Positions 1 through 11,301 of a stretch of DNA of 64,000 nucleotides are shown piece by piece. The stretch comes from Xestospongia muta (lineage: Eukaryota; Porifera; Demospongiae; Haplosclerida; Petrosiidae), in the NCBI GenBank assembly GCA_963693285.1, contig OY848917.1, positions 2,234,501-2,298,500 on the forward strand, read 5' to 3'. How positions within the stretch are numbered: the first letter of the stretch is position 1; each line of letters opens with the position of its first letter. The notes below the pieces were generated by a model, which made no database searches, was not told the origin of the DNA, and was given only the letters and a program-made list of their open reading frames with translations. Both the position numbers and the translations under genes were made by a program.

Positions 1-37
1 GAAGATATAATTAGATTGATGTAATTATTTATTTTAA

Positions 38-750
38 ATATTTACTGTCACAGACGTATTGACTTTTGACATTGTTGTACATAGGTTAGAGACACAAGGA
101 ACATGGCATTTCTCTCTCAGAGAGAGGAATACTTCTAGTGGCAGAACTAATAGAGAGCTAGCTATGGAGAAACATCAAAGAGACTCATTACAAGTGGGAC
201 ATAAATTAAACAATCATTACAATCATAAAAGTATATTTTATACATATAGACGCAGTTACAAGATGCAAAAGATAGAATTATGGAATTGACTACCTCTAAT
301 GAGAAGAAATGTACAATCATTTATATACTATGCTTTATACTAATAATTATGATTTTTATTATTTTAGTATATTTACTATATTTTAATTTTAAATACTAGT
401 AGAAACGTATCTATTATTATGTTAAGTACTAATTGTTACATTGAATTTGTGGTAGGTTTAAATAAGTACTACTCCTGTTAAAAATCTTACGATTGTATAT
501 TGATAATGAGAATAAAAAAGCATCTTTGGTGCAAATGTGTTCAATCAAGTGATGGTATAGACAATAGTAATAAACTAGTTGTTACTGATGATGTCAAAGC
601 CCACATTTTAGTATTAATCAGTACTTGTAAATTCATTCAAAACATGACAATACATTGATGATAATACATATGACAATATATTTTACATAATAAGTTCTTT
701 TTCATTAGAAAACAGTACTAGATGTTAGAATAATGTGGGCTAATAGATTA
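38..750 (+). repeat. Segmental duplicate A, copy 1 (partner 5904-6633)
   Basis: About 700 bp that recurs at 5904-6633 in the same orientation with scattered substitutions and small indels; both begin with the same stretch around a 'tttactgtcacagacgta' core. Both copies keep an open frame of charged, helix-prone residues (59-289 here; 5871-6155 there) containing TNRELAMEK. In another frame both then read LQDAKDRIMELT followed by about 20 hydrophobic residues, as in a tail-anchored coiled protein. The two frames do not join without a break or an unseen intron, so this is probably a fragment of a decayed gene. I cannot name the family. Confidence 0.7.
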
Positions 751-1184
751 TAGTTACAGTTTCAACAATTGTCATATACAACTTATAATAAAGTAATTAA
801 AGCAGAGATTAAACAAATCAGAATAAAAATAAATACTTTGTTTTATACTTTAACACTTTTAATTGATCTAAAATAAATCATTATGACATCAACTCTTTCT
901 GCTTTCAATTGTATTATTGAATATGTATGTAGATCAAATTATAATTCTGATCATAAACAAATTTGCTCTTCTCACATATAGATAATCAATAAATCAATAT
1001 GATATCTGTGGGGTTTCCAATTAAAACAAAGTGTATCCAGTACATGTCATTTTATATACAACTAACAAACACCAATACATACAGCTATTATAATTTTTCT
1101 AAAATAACACATAATACATAATTTACAGGCATAATCTTTTTATTTAAAAATTTAAATTAACTGCAATTATGGTAATTTCTGCAT

Positions 1185-1500
1185 TACATTTATGGCAATT
1201 ACTTGACAGATTTCTAGTAATTATAGTAGGTACTGGTGTTGAACAAGATCTGTGACCACTTTGTAAATAATTACTTCATTCAATACTTCATCATTGGAAC
1301 TTATTAATAATTGTCTGGATAAAGAAGTCATTGTATTTATATATTAATACTAAACTACATTAACTAACTTTAAATTTCCATAATTACAATTCAGTAAATC
1401 ACTGTAAACACTTTTCTTATAACATGTTTGGATATTGATGGTGAAATTTAAACACTTGTTTTGGCTAATTTAATAGATGTCTGAATGAGCTTTGACCAAG
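1185..1500 (-). pseudogene. Gamma-glutamyltransferase exon relic
   Basis: This stretch resembles the intact gene next door: 1290-1500 aligns with 3200-3430 (the exon 2/exon 3 junction and the intron between them) and 1205-1275 aligns with 2290-2350 (exon 6). Stops and indels interrupt any reading frame, and two exon pieces that are far apart in the functional gene are fused here. It is a non-functional fragment made by local DNA duplication; introns are retained, so it is not a processed copy. Confidence 0.65.
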
Positions 1501-1736
1501 GTAGGCGACTAAACTGTTGATTGACAACAAACGTTAATAGTCATGTATTTTCCAACTGGTCAATAACATTATATGTTTATAAATAAATCAGGAACAAGCA
1601 CATGATATTAATCATACTATGATAGTTAATGACGTGTCACTTTTAAACCACTTTTCAAATGAAAATGACAATACATTAAAGATTAATTAGTAATAATTAT
1701 AAAAAATAGCATTCACAATGCTTATCATCATGTAGG

Positions 1737-3956
1737 TTAGTAACCAGCTGGTTGGCCATCTCTTCGTTTATCAGACACAGCATAAATTATTCCATTACTT
1801 TTATAAATAGCTTGCACAACCCCTAAGGTTTTATTATAGGATACAATAACTTTATGATGCCTCTCTCTTAACTTTTCCACGTAAGATTCAGGAAAATCCT
1901 TTTCAACTCTCACAACATTTGGGATAAGTTGATGATGCAATCGTGGACTTGATACTGCTTCATTTAATGACATACCGAATTTGAGAACATTTAATATAAC
2001 CTGTGTAGTAATATCAAAAGTAATTTAATAACACAATGCCATGTGATATAACTAGTTGGACAATATGTGTGCATAAGCTAGCTCACTTGTATATCACTAT
2101 GAGTGATGTACAAGTAAATAGGATTTAATATTATACTGAACTTGGGACAGACCATAACTTGCTAAGATATGCTAACAAGTTAAAGCAATATACTTAAAGG
2201 CTTACTCACATATATATATATACCTGTACTGTTGCTGTTGGTATTCTTTTACCTCCTGCAGCTCCAACAATCATGACTATCTTTCCATTTTTAGTAATTA
2301 TGGTAGGTACTGCTGATGAAAGAGCCCTATGGCCACCTTGTAAGTAACTACTTTCAGAAGGAGGATAGGCATAGGAGTTATGTTTTCCTGGTATGGTGTA
2401 AACATGCAAATTATTATTAAAGAGAACACCACTTAATAGCACAAAACTGCCAAAACTAAGAAAACGTTATCAATAAATCTTCCTTTTTTATTCTTACTAG
2501 TAATTTATGGTACTTGTAATTGCCACTCCATCACCATGTTTATCCATCACACAAAGATGAGTAGTTCCAAAAGATGGTGGATTATATTGTAGGTTTCCTA
2601 AGTAGTATGTATCATCACAAGTGGTTGTGTCATTAATTTTTTCCCGCATCAGTAACGATGTTTTATCATCCATCATATATTTGACAACCTACTAATATAT
2701 AAATTATGTATGGTAAAATTAATGGATCTTACTTCATTGATAGTGTCATTGAAGTCAGGATCTCCTAAAAACATATGCTGACCATAGCCAAATTTGAATG
2801 CCTCCACAATACGATGATATGCCTCTGCTCTTAAATTAATATCAGTTTGAAGGTAATCTGAAAAAATTTAAATAAACTTTTTAATGATCAATTAGCTTTT
2901 ACCATTATCTAGTATGTTCAGTGTTAGTGCTAACATTGCACCACTAGCTGGGGGAGGAAAACTATGAATTGTCATGTCATTGTCAAAATGGGTCAATAAC
3001 ACAGGTCGAGTAACAGCAGTATAATTCCTGAAATCTTCAAATGTTAAGATACTGTTGTATTGCTCACGCAAATCTTTTACCAACTTTTTAGTAAAGTTAC
3101 TGTTATAAAAGTATTCTGGTCCTTCATCAGCAATAGCTCTTAAAGCTTTTGCTAATTCAGGTTGCTTTAAAGTGCTACCTTCATTTATTACTTGGCCATT
3201 AGGACTTATTAATAATTGTCTGGAAAAAAATCGATGCATTTATCAATACTAAACTACACTAACTAACCTTAAGTTTTCATAATCTCCATTCATTAAATCA
3301 CTGTAAACAATTTTCTTTTTCAGATACTTAGGTATTGATGGTAAAATCTTAACACCTGTTTCAGCTAATTCAATAGATGGCTGAACAAGCTCTGACCAAG
3401 GTAGGTGACCAAATTGTTGATGTGCTTCATACAATCCTTTGACTTGTCCTGGTACACCAATAGCTAATCCGCCTATTGTATATGAAAAAACAGTTAAGAA
3501 CTAATAATAAAAGCTACCTCTTTTTGTAGAGCTATTATCATTTTTTAAAATCTGCATCACTTCTTCAGGAATTTCTTGAGGAGCTTTTTCACGAAAATCA
3601 ATAGCAAAAGCTTGTTTCATTGATTCATTATAGTACATAAGTAAACCACCACCTCCAATCCCAGCTATGTGCAAGTTGTGTACCCCTATACAGAACAAAG
3701 TTGCTATTGCTGAGTCGACAGCTGATCCATTTTTCTTTAGTATTTCTACTCCTATTTTAGAGCAAATAGGAGAATCACTGGCTACAGCTCCATGTTGATA
3801 ACTATTTTTAAACGTCTCATTACCAGAATAATTATCCCACAATGTGAACCAAAAATGAATGAATGTTAAAGTGACCATCATCAATAAAGTGACGATAGAC
3901 CAAATCTTTCCACAAAAAGCCTGCACACATACTTTCCTGCTTTTCAATTGTTCCAT
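1737..3956 (-). CDS. Gamma-glutamyltransferase, membrane-anchored (7 exons)
   Basis: Gamma-glutamyltransferases hydrolyse glutathione and transfer the gamma-glutamyl group outside the cell. Exons read from the sequence are 3518-3956, 3268-3472, 2903-3219, 2733-2857, 2498-2688, 2224-2455 and 1737-2000; all borders are GT-AG and the 1773 nt join in frame to 590 residues, close to the family's usual 570-660. A single N-terminal hydrophobic segment (about residues 17-37) makes it a type II membrane protein. Family hallmarks are present: [19 protein letters not shown], the FGTTH segment holding the expected catalytic threonine (the nucleophile released by autocleavage), TSTIN, and a GAAGG segment near the C-terminus. 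The start ATG is followed directly by the anchor. No disabling lesion is visible. Subtype (GGT1, GGT5 or GGT7-like) is not decided. Confidence 0.9.
1930..2285. repeat. Segmental duplicate B, source copy (partner 5532-5805)
   Basis: The exon 7/intron/exon 6 region of the gamma-glutamyltransferase gene recurs with small deletions at 5532-5805 (start of exon 7 through start of exon 6). A sub-part, 2030-2110, recurs a second time at 6633-6715. The distant copies lack the rest of the gene. Confidence 0.75.
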
Positions 3957-4205
3957 GATTAGATGAATTGAGCCTCAACACAAAGAAGAAGGTAGAGCAG
4001 AGATAATATACTGAGAAATACTTATTAAACTTCACACTTTTCTTATTACTAATATACACTATTGCTGCCTACTGATACTACAAGGTGCAAACATTAGACA
4101 GCAATAGAGACTATCAAGAGGAAGAAACAGATCTCTACCCATATTGATTACTAATAAAGTGAAACAGACTATAATATAGAGAATAGGTTATATTGCACAT
4201 ATAGG

Positions 4206-5441
4206 TTATATTGCTCATCAAATTGGGGTCATTACCCCTTATGATGGACAACGCACTTATATTGTCCAGTACATGCAATTTAATGTAGAAACAGTTAGAG
4301 GTAGCAAATGTTGATGCCTTTCAAGGATGAGAGAAAGACTTTATTATTTTATTTTGTGTTCATTCTAATATGAATATTAAGGTTTGGGTTTTTAAATGAT
4401 GCCCGTCATCTCAATGTGGCATTGACACATGCTAAATATGGAGTAATCATCATTGGTAATAAGTTGTAATACACCACATAATGCAAGAATCTCTGTCTGT
4501 CTCAGAATATGTTATGGCATTGTCTTATCAAGGAGTACCAGGATCAAGACTCAAGCCTCCTTGTAGAAGGACCCCTTAATAATCTTTGTAAAAATGAGAT
4601 GAACCTCAGTAAACCCATCAAGATGAAGAGCAAACATATATGTAATGGCTATGATCTTGTTATTATTTAACTAAACATATCTAATGACAGGTTGATCCTC
4701 TAATTCCTCATACTACATACAATGCTAAAGAGGCTCTTCTTCCATTATCACCATCATCAGTTCTTGAACCCTATCAGATGTATGACCCACATTGTTAGTT
4801 TATTACTAATAAAACTATATAATTATGCATTATTATTATATCTCGTTATATGATGATGAGTACTATAGATCACATTTTCACATGAGTTTTATTGGTCCTG
4901 ATTGTAATCCTGCTATTACAGCTGCCTCAATGAACTTACCACACAGTCTGTTAATGCCATCTGTACCACCTCCATGTTGTTATAATAATCAGGTAGTTAA
5001 TGATCAGGTGTTTTCTCTTAAATGTATTACATATATTGTCAGGTACCTAATGTACCTAGACCAGGTTCCTTTGTCTATCAATTTATCAATAGTCAAGTTA
5101 GTATTAGTATCATCTATTAGTATATATATGTGTGTTAACTATATAGGACTCTAATCAACAACCAAGTCAACTATTAACTCAACAAAACTTGACAATGAGT
5201 CAACCTACATCACCTCTTTCTCAATCAGAATATTCTCAAGTTAGATTGTTGTTTGTGTTTACTCTTAACCCCTTTTTCCTTTCTTTAAGATATATATGAT
5301 GAAGACTTTTGTTATCAACCAGATGGTGATTTTTGTCAGGATTCTATCTATCATGGTGAAGGTAGTGGCATTAACCAAAGACCTGCTACCACCTATGATC
5401 ATCCCACAAGTCATTATAGTGATGTTAGCACTAATATATGA
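4206..5441 (+). pseudogene. UPF1 (RENT1) helicase C-terminal relic
   Basis: Broken reading frames reproduce the last part of the nonsense-mediated-decay helicase UPF1 in order. Seen are AHQIGVITPYDGQRTYIVQY (4212-4271), helicase motif V as VDAFQG then a stop where UPF1 has Arg (about 4312-4335), the motif VI region [11 protein letters not shown] (about 4410-4442), LVEGPLNNL (about 4562-4588), and then the glutamine/serine-rich tail with MSQP and SQ dipeptides (about 5170-5240) ending at a stop near 5441. Several in-frame stops and frameshifts disable it. Intron-like interruptions (for example before 5290) suggest a DNA-level copy rather than a retrocopy. The N-terminal two-thirds of UPF1 is absent. 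The functional parent is outside this window. Confidence 0.82.
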
Positions 5442-5531
5442 GTCATTATAGTGTTGTTAGCACTAATACATGTATCTGTATTTATACCAATACTTGTCAT
5501 GATTTTATAGGTCCTCAAAGAGAATCAACCA

Positions 5532-5805
5532 AGTTGATGATGCAATCGTGGACTTGATACTGCTTCATTTAATGACATACCAAACTTGAGAACATTTAAT
5601 ATAACCTGTATGAGTGATGTACAAGTAAATAGATGTTAATACTATACTGAACTTGGGACAGACCATAACTTGCTAAGATATGCTAACAAGTTATAGCAAT
5701 ATACTTAAATACTCACTCATATATATATATATATATACCTGTACTGTTGCCATTGGTATTCTTTTACCCCCTGCAGCTCCAACAATAATGACTATCTTTC
5801 ATATT
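5532..5805 (-). pseudogene. Gamma-glutamyltransferase exon 6/7 fragment
   Basis: Near-copy of the junction between the last two exons of the gene at 1737-3956, with a shortened intron and an expanded TA run (about 5721-5738). Only the first part of exon 7 and the end of exon 6 are represented, so no product is possible. It abuts the UPF1 relic at its left and a short copy of 4142-4215 (at 5800-5885) at its right. Confidence 0.7.
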
Positions 5806-5903
5806 GATTACTAATAAAGTGAAACAGACTATAATATAGAGAATAGGTTATATTGCACATATAGGTTATAATGCTCATCAAATTGGAGTCATTACTACTT
5901 ATT

Positions 5904-6633
5904 ATATTTACTGTCACAGACGTAGTGACTTTTGACATTATTGTACATAGGTTAGAGACACAAGGAACACAGCATTTCTCTCTCAGAGAGAGGGATATTT
6001 CTAGTGGCAGAACTAATAGAGAGCTAGCTATGGAGAAAAAGCAAAGAGACTCATTACAAATGGGACATAAATTAAACAATAGTTACAATCATAACAGTAT
6101 ATTTTACATATATAGACACAGTTACAAGATGCAAAAGATAGAATTATGGAGTTGACTACCTCTAATGAGAAGAAATGTACAATCATTTACATACTATGCT
6201 TTATACTAATAATTATGATTTTTATTATTTTAGTATATTAACTATATTTTAATTTTAAATTCTTGTAGAAACATATCTATTATTATGTAAAGTACTAATT
6301 ATTACACTGAATTTGTGGTAGGTTTATAATTCATAACACCAACTACTTAAATAAAACAGTACTCCAATTAAAATCATAATATTGTATGTTGATAATGAGA
6401 ATGAAAAACATCTTTGGTGCAAAAGTGCTCAATCAAGTGATGGTATAGACAATACTAATGAACTGGTTGTTACTGATCATGTCAAAGCCCACATTTATTA
6501 TTAATCAGTACTTGTAGATTATTCAAAACATGACAATTCATTGATGATAATACATTTAGCAATATTTTTACATAATCATAAGGGGTTTTTCTTTAGACAA
6601 CAGTACTAGATGTTAGAGTAATGTGGACCAATA
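5904..6633 (+). repeat. Segmental duplicate A, copy 2 (partner 38-750)
   Basis: Second copy of the 0.7-kb duplicated segment at the left window edge. It is followed immediately (6633-6715) by a short copy of 2030-2110. Its open frame (5871-6155, 94 residues) differs from the 38-750 version mainly by substitutions, and both end at the same place. Confidence 0.7.
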
Positions 6634-6715
6634 CACAATGCCATATGACATAACTAGTTGGACAATATGTGTGCATAAGCTCCCTCACTGATATATCACT
6701 ATGAGTGATGTACAA

Positions 6716-7725
6716 GTAATTGGTGCTAATACCTTACTGTATTATGTATAGTTTGTCATCACTAGATTAGTATGTTATTAACTTTACAGATTGTTGTTTA
6801 TAATTATGGCCAATTTGTAAAACTCTTTGTCACCCATGGATGACTAAAATTAATTAAATATTTATTGGCATCAACCAACTGAGGACCAGTGTATTAAACT
6901 AGTGTAATAATGTTTCCATTGTCTGTTCCAATAGCATCATGTCAATTATTGTTACAAGGAGTTTACTCAAAGCCTTATATTTACATGTACTCAATTATAT
7001 GAATTGCGTTTATGCCTATTTATATCTGTGATTTGTCAACACACCATGTATAGAACAACTTTCAATAAAGCTAGAAATGTTTATGTAACAGTTTATTATG
7101 GAGACTGTTGTGCAAATTATAGATTTTTGTAATCCAGATTATCTAACATTTCTGGAACATAAATATTGCAAGTGTAAATTTAGTTACACATTTACTAATT
7201 ATGTACTACTTCAAAAGATGTTGTTAATTAGTATATCTTTACTGTTAGGTAAACTCATAAATTTTGAAACTAAGTGTCTAATTGCACTTCCGGATAGTCC
7301 AGATTACAAAGTAAAGATTTGTGTATTTAGTATGTTATTGATTACTATACTGTAAGGGAAAGTGATATGTTTATGTGACAGTAAGGATATACTAACCAAC
7401 AACATCTTCTAAAACAACACAGAGTAATTAATAATTTATGTAAACATTTTGCATTTTTATGGCACAAAAATTGATAATAATTTGGATTTAAGGTCTGTAT
7501 TGAAATGATTTAATTTATCTACACAAATCTTCACTTTTTTATCAACACATTTTATTACAAACATTGAACACCACCTATAATGTTTATATTTGCTATAAAT
7601 GTTGAAAGGAGCAAAATCTTCATGTAACAATAAACATTGCCCTCAAGTATATAAAGTGAGCACCACACGACAGCACGAAAGATTTTATCTTTGCTAGCTG
7701 TATCCTGCTGTAGTCCCTGACCAAA
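6716..7725. other. Intergenic stretch, no supported gene
   Basis: AT-rich spacer upstream of the large membrane-protein gene. One short hydrophobic open frame (7098-7355, 85 codons) has no recognisable domain and no matching splice context, so I do not call it. The last 100 bases before 7726 presumably hold the promoter and 5' leader of the next gene. Confidence 0.5.
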
Positions 7726-10700
7726 ATGCTCTTATTCCATCTTAAATACATGCTACCAGTTGTACTGTATATCTACACTACTGGACATGTAACAGCTACT
7801 CACGAGTATTATGTCTCATCTCCTAATGGAGCACCTTGTCCTCATGCTGATCTACCTTGCCACAACCTTTTTTTCTATTCAGCTGATTACTTCACTAATG
7901 ACACAATCTTCTATTTTCTAGAGGGAACTCATATACTACAGAATCAACTCAACATCAGTGGTGTAAGTAATTTAACTCTACAGGGACTGGGTGATATACA
8001 GCAAGGTTTTCACAAGACTGTTATGCAATCCACATCCATAATTAAATGCATTGATTATTTTGAGGGTGGTATCGTCTTCATTAATAGCAAAAACATTACG
8101 TTTAAGTTCTTAACAATAGCAAATTGTAGGTATAAAAACTACTCCTTCTATTTAGCAAGTTCATTACTTTTCGTTTTCACCAATAATGTCATAATAGAGT
8201 GGGTATCTGTCCAGAATGGTTCAGACTGGGGACTCATTCTTTTTAATACTTTTGATGTTGCGATTAGTAATTCTTCTTTTGCTCAAAATAAACCTCGTAA
8301 TATATGCTCAGATTGTATTGGAGGCAATGCACTCATAAATTACAACCTTCACACTTACCAAGACACTCCCACAAGACAATACAAGGTTTATATTATGCAA
8401 TCAAATTTTACTTTGGGAATAAATCTTCAAGCTTGTATTAAATATGAAAATAATGTGTTTGATTATGGAATTAGCGGTGGTGGTTTGGCTATCATTGTTC
8501 ATTTGTTAAATGTACTGTTCTATATTGATTCTGTTGTATTCTTCAGTAATAGTGGTGATGTAGGGGCTAACTTTTACTTTTCAGGTTGGAGAAGCAATTA
8601 TTCCTTAATAATGAATAATTCAATCAGTATTTATGGTCAAGCATTGACATCTCATGCAGATACCCGGGAATGCACTATTGGAGCTGGCATGTACTTTGAG
8701 GGCTTAAGCTGTGCTAGCAATAAACCTGAAATAATCATTGAAAATGTTATTATTTCCCACAATGTTGCTGACTTGTATGGAGGAGGAATGTCTTTTCTTT
8801 GGCGTGGTGGGCCTGGTAGTATTAAGGTTCGTAATTGCATTATATACAACAATACTGGGTGCCATGGATCAGGATTGACACTCTATGGGCTTGAGTCTGC
8901 TGGTGCCTCTATTTCTTATCCTACTTTTCATTTTGCAAATCTTTTAATTGATTCCAATCAAATACCAAATAAAGGAGATCACTATCAAGGTGCTTTAATT
9001 GTAATGAACATTAATAATGTTATATTTGAGCATATTGAGATTAGAAATCACTACACAACTGGTTTAGTGAGTCTGAATAGCCTGTTGACCTTTACAAAAG
9101 ACAGCATGTTTGTAAACAATTCAGGAAGTTTTGGTGGAGGTATTGCCTTATATGATTCATCTCATTTAATATTCAAAGAACAAATGTCTGTATCATTTAT
9201 AAACAATCACGCTAGCCAATCAGGTGGAGGTATCTTTACTTCACAATTAGTTGGTGCTGACATTCCCAATACTTGCTTTTATGAAGTTATACCTCACAAT
9301 GCTAATGTAAAATTGTACTTTGTAAACAACACTGCTGACATATCAGGCGATGTGTTATATGGTGGTAATATTGACTATTGTTTAAATAATTATGATTTTC
9401 ATCATCTTTTCAACTACACTCAACAAACAGGTCTATCGGTAGTGTCATCAGATTCTATACAAGTTTGTTTTTGTGAGTCAGAAAGACAAAATTGCAGTAT
9501 TAAAAGCATTAAGATAATTGCAATACCTGGGATTGGCAAAAATATATCCCTCGCTACTGTTGGTTCAAAACAAGGACTAACACAAGGTGTGATAAAATTG
9601 ACTGATAGCACTTTCAATGTGAATATCATGAGAATAGATGCAGCTTGCTCCAATGTTACCTATGTCTTAAAAGCAAATGATTCATTGAACACCACTAAAG
9701 TTTATGCTACACTTGAAAATTCAATTATCAAAGCTAGTGCTGACCCTATGGCTAAAGTTATTGAAGTGACAATTCAATCGTGTCCAAGTGGATTTCCATT
9801 AATAAATGAGGCTTGTGTTTGCAGATCAGAGCTAGCAACTTCTCCAGACATAACTTGCAATATTAACACTCAAATCATATCTAGAGATGGTAACTTGTGG
9901 ATTGGCTATGAAAATGTCTCAGATTGTCTGATTCTATATCAAAACTGTCCTTTTAATTATTGCAATGACAAGAACATACAATTTAAAATCACCTCTCCTG
10001 ATCCACAATGTCTTCTTAATCGATCTGGCATACTATGTGGACAATGTGCAGAAGGACTTAGCCTTAAGTTAGGTTCTAATCGATGTGGAGAATGTACTGA
10101 CTATTACTTAGTTCTTATCATTCCATTTGCTCTGGCTGGTATAACACTGGTAGCTTTTCTTACTGCTTTAAATCTAACTGTGTCTGTGGGTACTATTAAT
10201 GGACTTATATTTTACGCTAACGTCATCAAAATATATGAACCCATTTTCTTTCCACATGGTCCTGTACCTTTTCTTACTCAGTTTATCTCCTGGGTTAATC
10301 TAGATCTGAGTATTGAAACTTGTTTCTTTAATGGCATGGATTCTTGCATTAAGACAGGGTTACAGTTTGTTTTTCCTATCTATGTTTGGTTTCTCCTCAT
10401 AGTCATCATATTACTAGCAAAATATTCTAACAAAGTCGTTCAACTTGTTGGAAGACATGCTGTTCCAGTACTAGCCACTATGATCTTACTCTCCTATACA
10501 AAAATAATACGAACTGTTTTTCAAGTCTTCTATTACACTAATATTCAGTGTACTTATGAGAATGATGTCATTTTCTTAAGGAAGGTGTGGAAAATTGATG
10601 CTAACGTAGAATATATGAATGGTTGTCATTTTCCATTATTTGTGGTTTCGCTAACAGTACTCGTATTACTAGTTATTCCTTACACCTGTTTTCTTCTCAC

Positions 10701-11301
10701 TATATCACTATTTGAACGATGGCTATCAAATTTTAAGTGTTGTAAAATGGTTTCAGCATATATGAAGCCTTTCTTTGATGCATATGGAGGTCCATATAAG
10801 GACAAGTGCCGTTTTTGGACTGGATTTTTACTACTAGCTCGTGTTGTTTTAGCATTGGTTGTGTCTCTAGACAGCAAAGGTACTGTAAGTTTGTATGTGC
10901 TAACATGTATTTTAATTGGTATTGTATTTATACATATCACGTTAAGAGGAACATATGCTCAGTATTCTTTAGCTGTCCTTGAAGTATCTTTTATCCTAAA
11001 CCTCATACTTTTGGCTCACCTAAATAATACAATAAGTACTGAAATTTTAGTTTCAGTTGTCTTTCTAGTGTTTTGTGGTATTATTATCTATCATGTCTGG
11101 GATCAATTATTGAAGTCTCGATTACAACAGACAATGAAGAAAATTAATGGGGTCTTTAAAAAGCCTGAAACACCTTCTAATTCTAATGACATGGAACTTC
11201 CACGATCGGTGTCTTCAACCTCCTTTTTTGTTACTAGTACAACTGTAGAAGTGGTAATGAAAAGAGAGTCATTAATACAAGGTGAAGATGATAATCCATA
11301 A
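7726..11301 (+). CDS. Beta-helix ectodomain plus multi-span membrane protein, single exon, intact
   Basis: 1191 residues without an intron. A signal peptide (about 1-25) precedes a large, Asn-rich and Cys-containing ectodomain (about 26-765) with repeated motifs of the kind GGG(M/I)xF and (I/F)xNNTxxxxGG, typical of right-handed parallel beta-helix or Pmp-like repeats. A short cysteine-rich knot follows (CGQC...CGEC, about 770-787), then about seven or eight hydrophobic spans (about 790-1125) containing the conserved LNLTVSVGTINGL and SYTKIIRT segments, and a Ser/Thr-rich cytoplasmic tail. I recognise the architecture as a family of uncharacterised proteins in sponges and some other aquatic eukaryotes; function is unknown. 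A surface receptor, adhesion or channel-like role is inference. Three decayed relatives lie at 47838-48520, 50204-52030 and 59226-61783, making this the only intact member here. Confidence 0.85.
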   Translation: MLLFHLKYMLPVVLYIYTTGHVTATHEYYVSSPNGAPCPHADLPCHNLFFYSADYFTNDTIFYFLEGTHILQNQLNISGVSNLTLQGLGDIQQGFHKTVMQSTSIIKCIDYFEGGIVFINSKNITFKFLTIANCRYKNYSFYLASSLLFVFTNNVIIEWVSVQNGSDWGLILFNTFDVAISNSSFAQNKPRNICSDCIGGNALINYNLHTYQDTPTRQYKVYIMQSNFTLGINLQACIKYENNVFDYGISGGGLAIIVHLLNVLFYIDSVVFFSNSGDVGANFYFSGWRSNYSLIMNNSISIYGQALTSHADTRECTIGAGMYFEGLSCASNKPEIIIENVIISHNVADLYGGGMSFLWRGGPGSIKVRNCIIYNNTGCHGSGLTLYGLESAGASISYPTFHFANLLIDSNQIPNKGDHYQGALIVMNINNVIFEHIEIRNHYTTGLVSLNSLLTFTKDSMFVNNSGSFGGGIALYDSSHLIFKEQMSVSFINNHASQSGGGIFTSQLVGADIPNTCFYEVIPHNANVKLYFVNNTADISGDVLYGGNIDYCLNNYDFHHLFNYTQQTGLSVVSSDSIQVCFCESERQNCSIKSIKIIAIPGIGKNISLATVGSKQGLTQGVIKLTDSTFNVNIMRIDAACSNVTYVLKANDSLNTTKVYATLENSIIKASADPMAKVIEVTIQSCPSGFPLINEACVCRSELATSPDITCNINTQIISRDGNLWIGYENVSDCLILYQNCPFNYCNDKNIQFKITSPDPQCLLNRSGILCGQCAEGLSLKLGSNRCGECTDYYLVLIIPFALAGITLVAFLTALNLTVSVGTINGLIFYANVIKIYEPIFFPHGPVPFLTQFISWVNLDLSIETCFFNGMDSCIKTGLQFVFPIYVWFLLIVIILLAKYSNKVVQLVGRHAVPVLATMILLSYTKIIRTVFQVFYYTNIQCTYENDVIFLRKVWKIDANVEYMNGCHFPLFVVSLTVLVLLVIPYTCFLLTISLFERWLSNFKCCKMVSAYMKPFFDAYGGPYKDKCRFWTGFLLLARVVLALVVSLDSKGTVSLYVLTCILIGIVFIHITLRGTYAQYSLAVLEVSFILNLILLAHLNNTISTEILVSVVFLVFCGIIIYHVWDQLLKSRLQQTMKKINGVFKKPETPSNSNDMELPRSVSSTSFFVTSTTVEVVMKRESLIQGEDDNP

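Noticed and set aside
3832..4059. Alternative N-terminus of the gamma-glutamyltransferase
   Set aside because: It is in a different frame from the membrane anchor and exon 1; the ATG at 3956 gives the correct type II start.
4825..5154. Independent 109-codon gene
   Set aside because: Its sequence (FIGPDCNPAITAASMNLPHS and following) aligns with the UPF1 tail and reads on into intron-like sequence, so it is part of the relic.
7098..7355. Small gene of 85 codons
   Set aside because: No recognisable domain, no signal of codon bias or splice structure, AT-rich spacer context.
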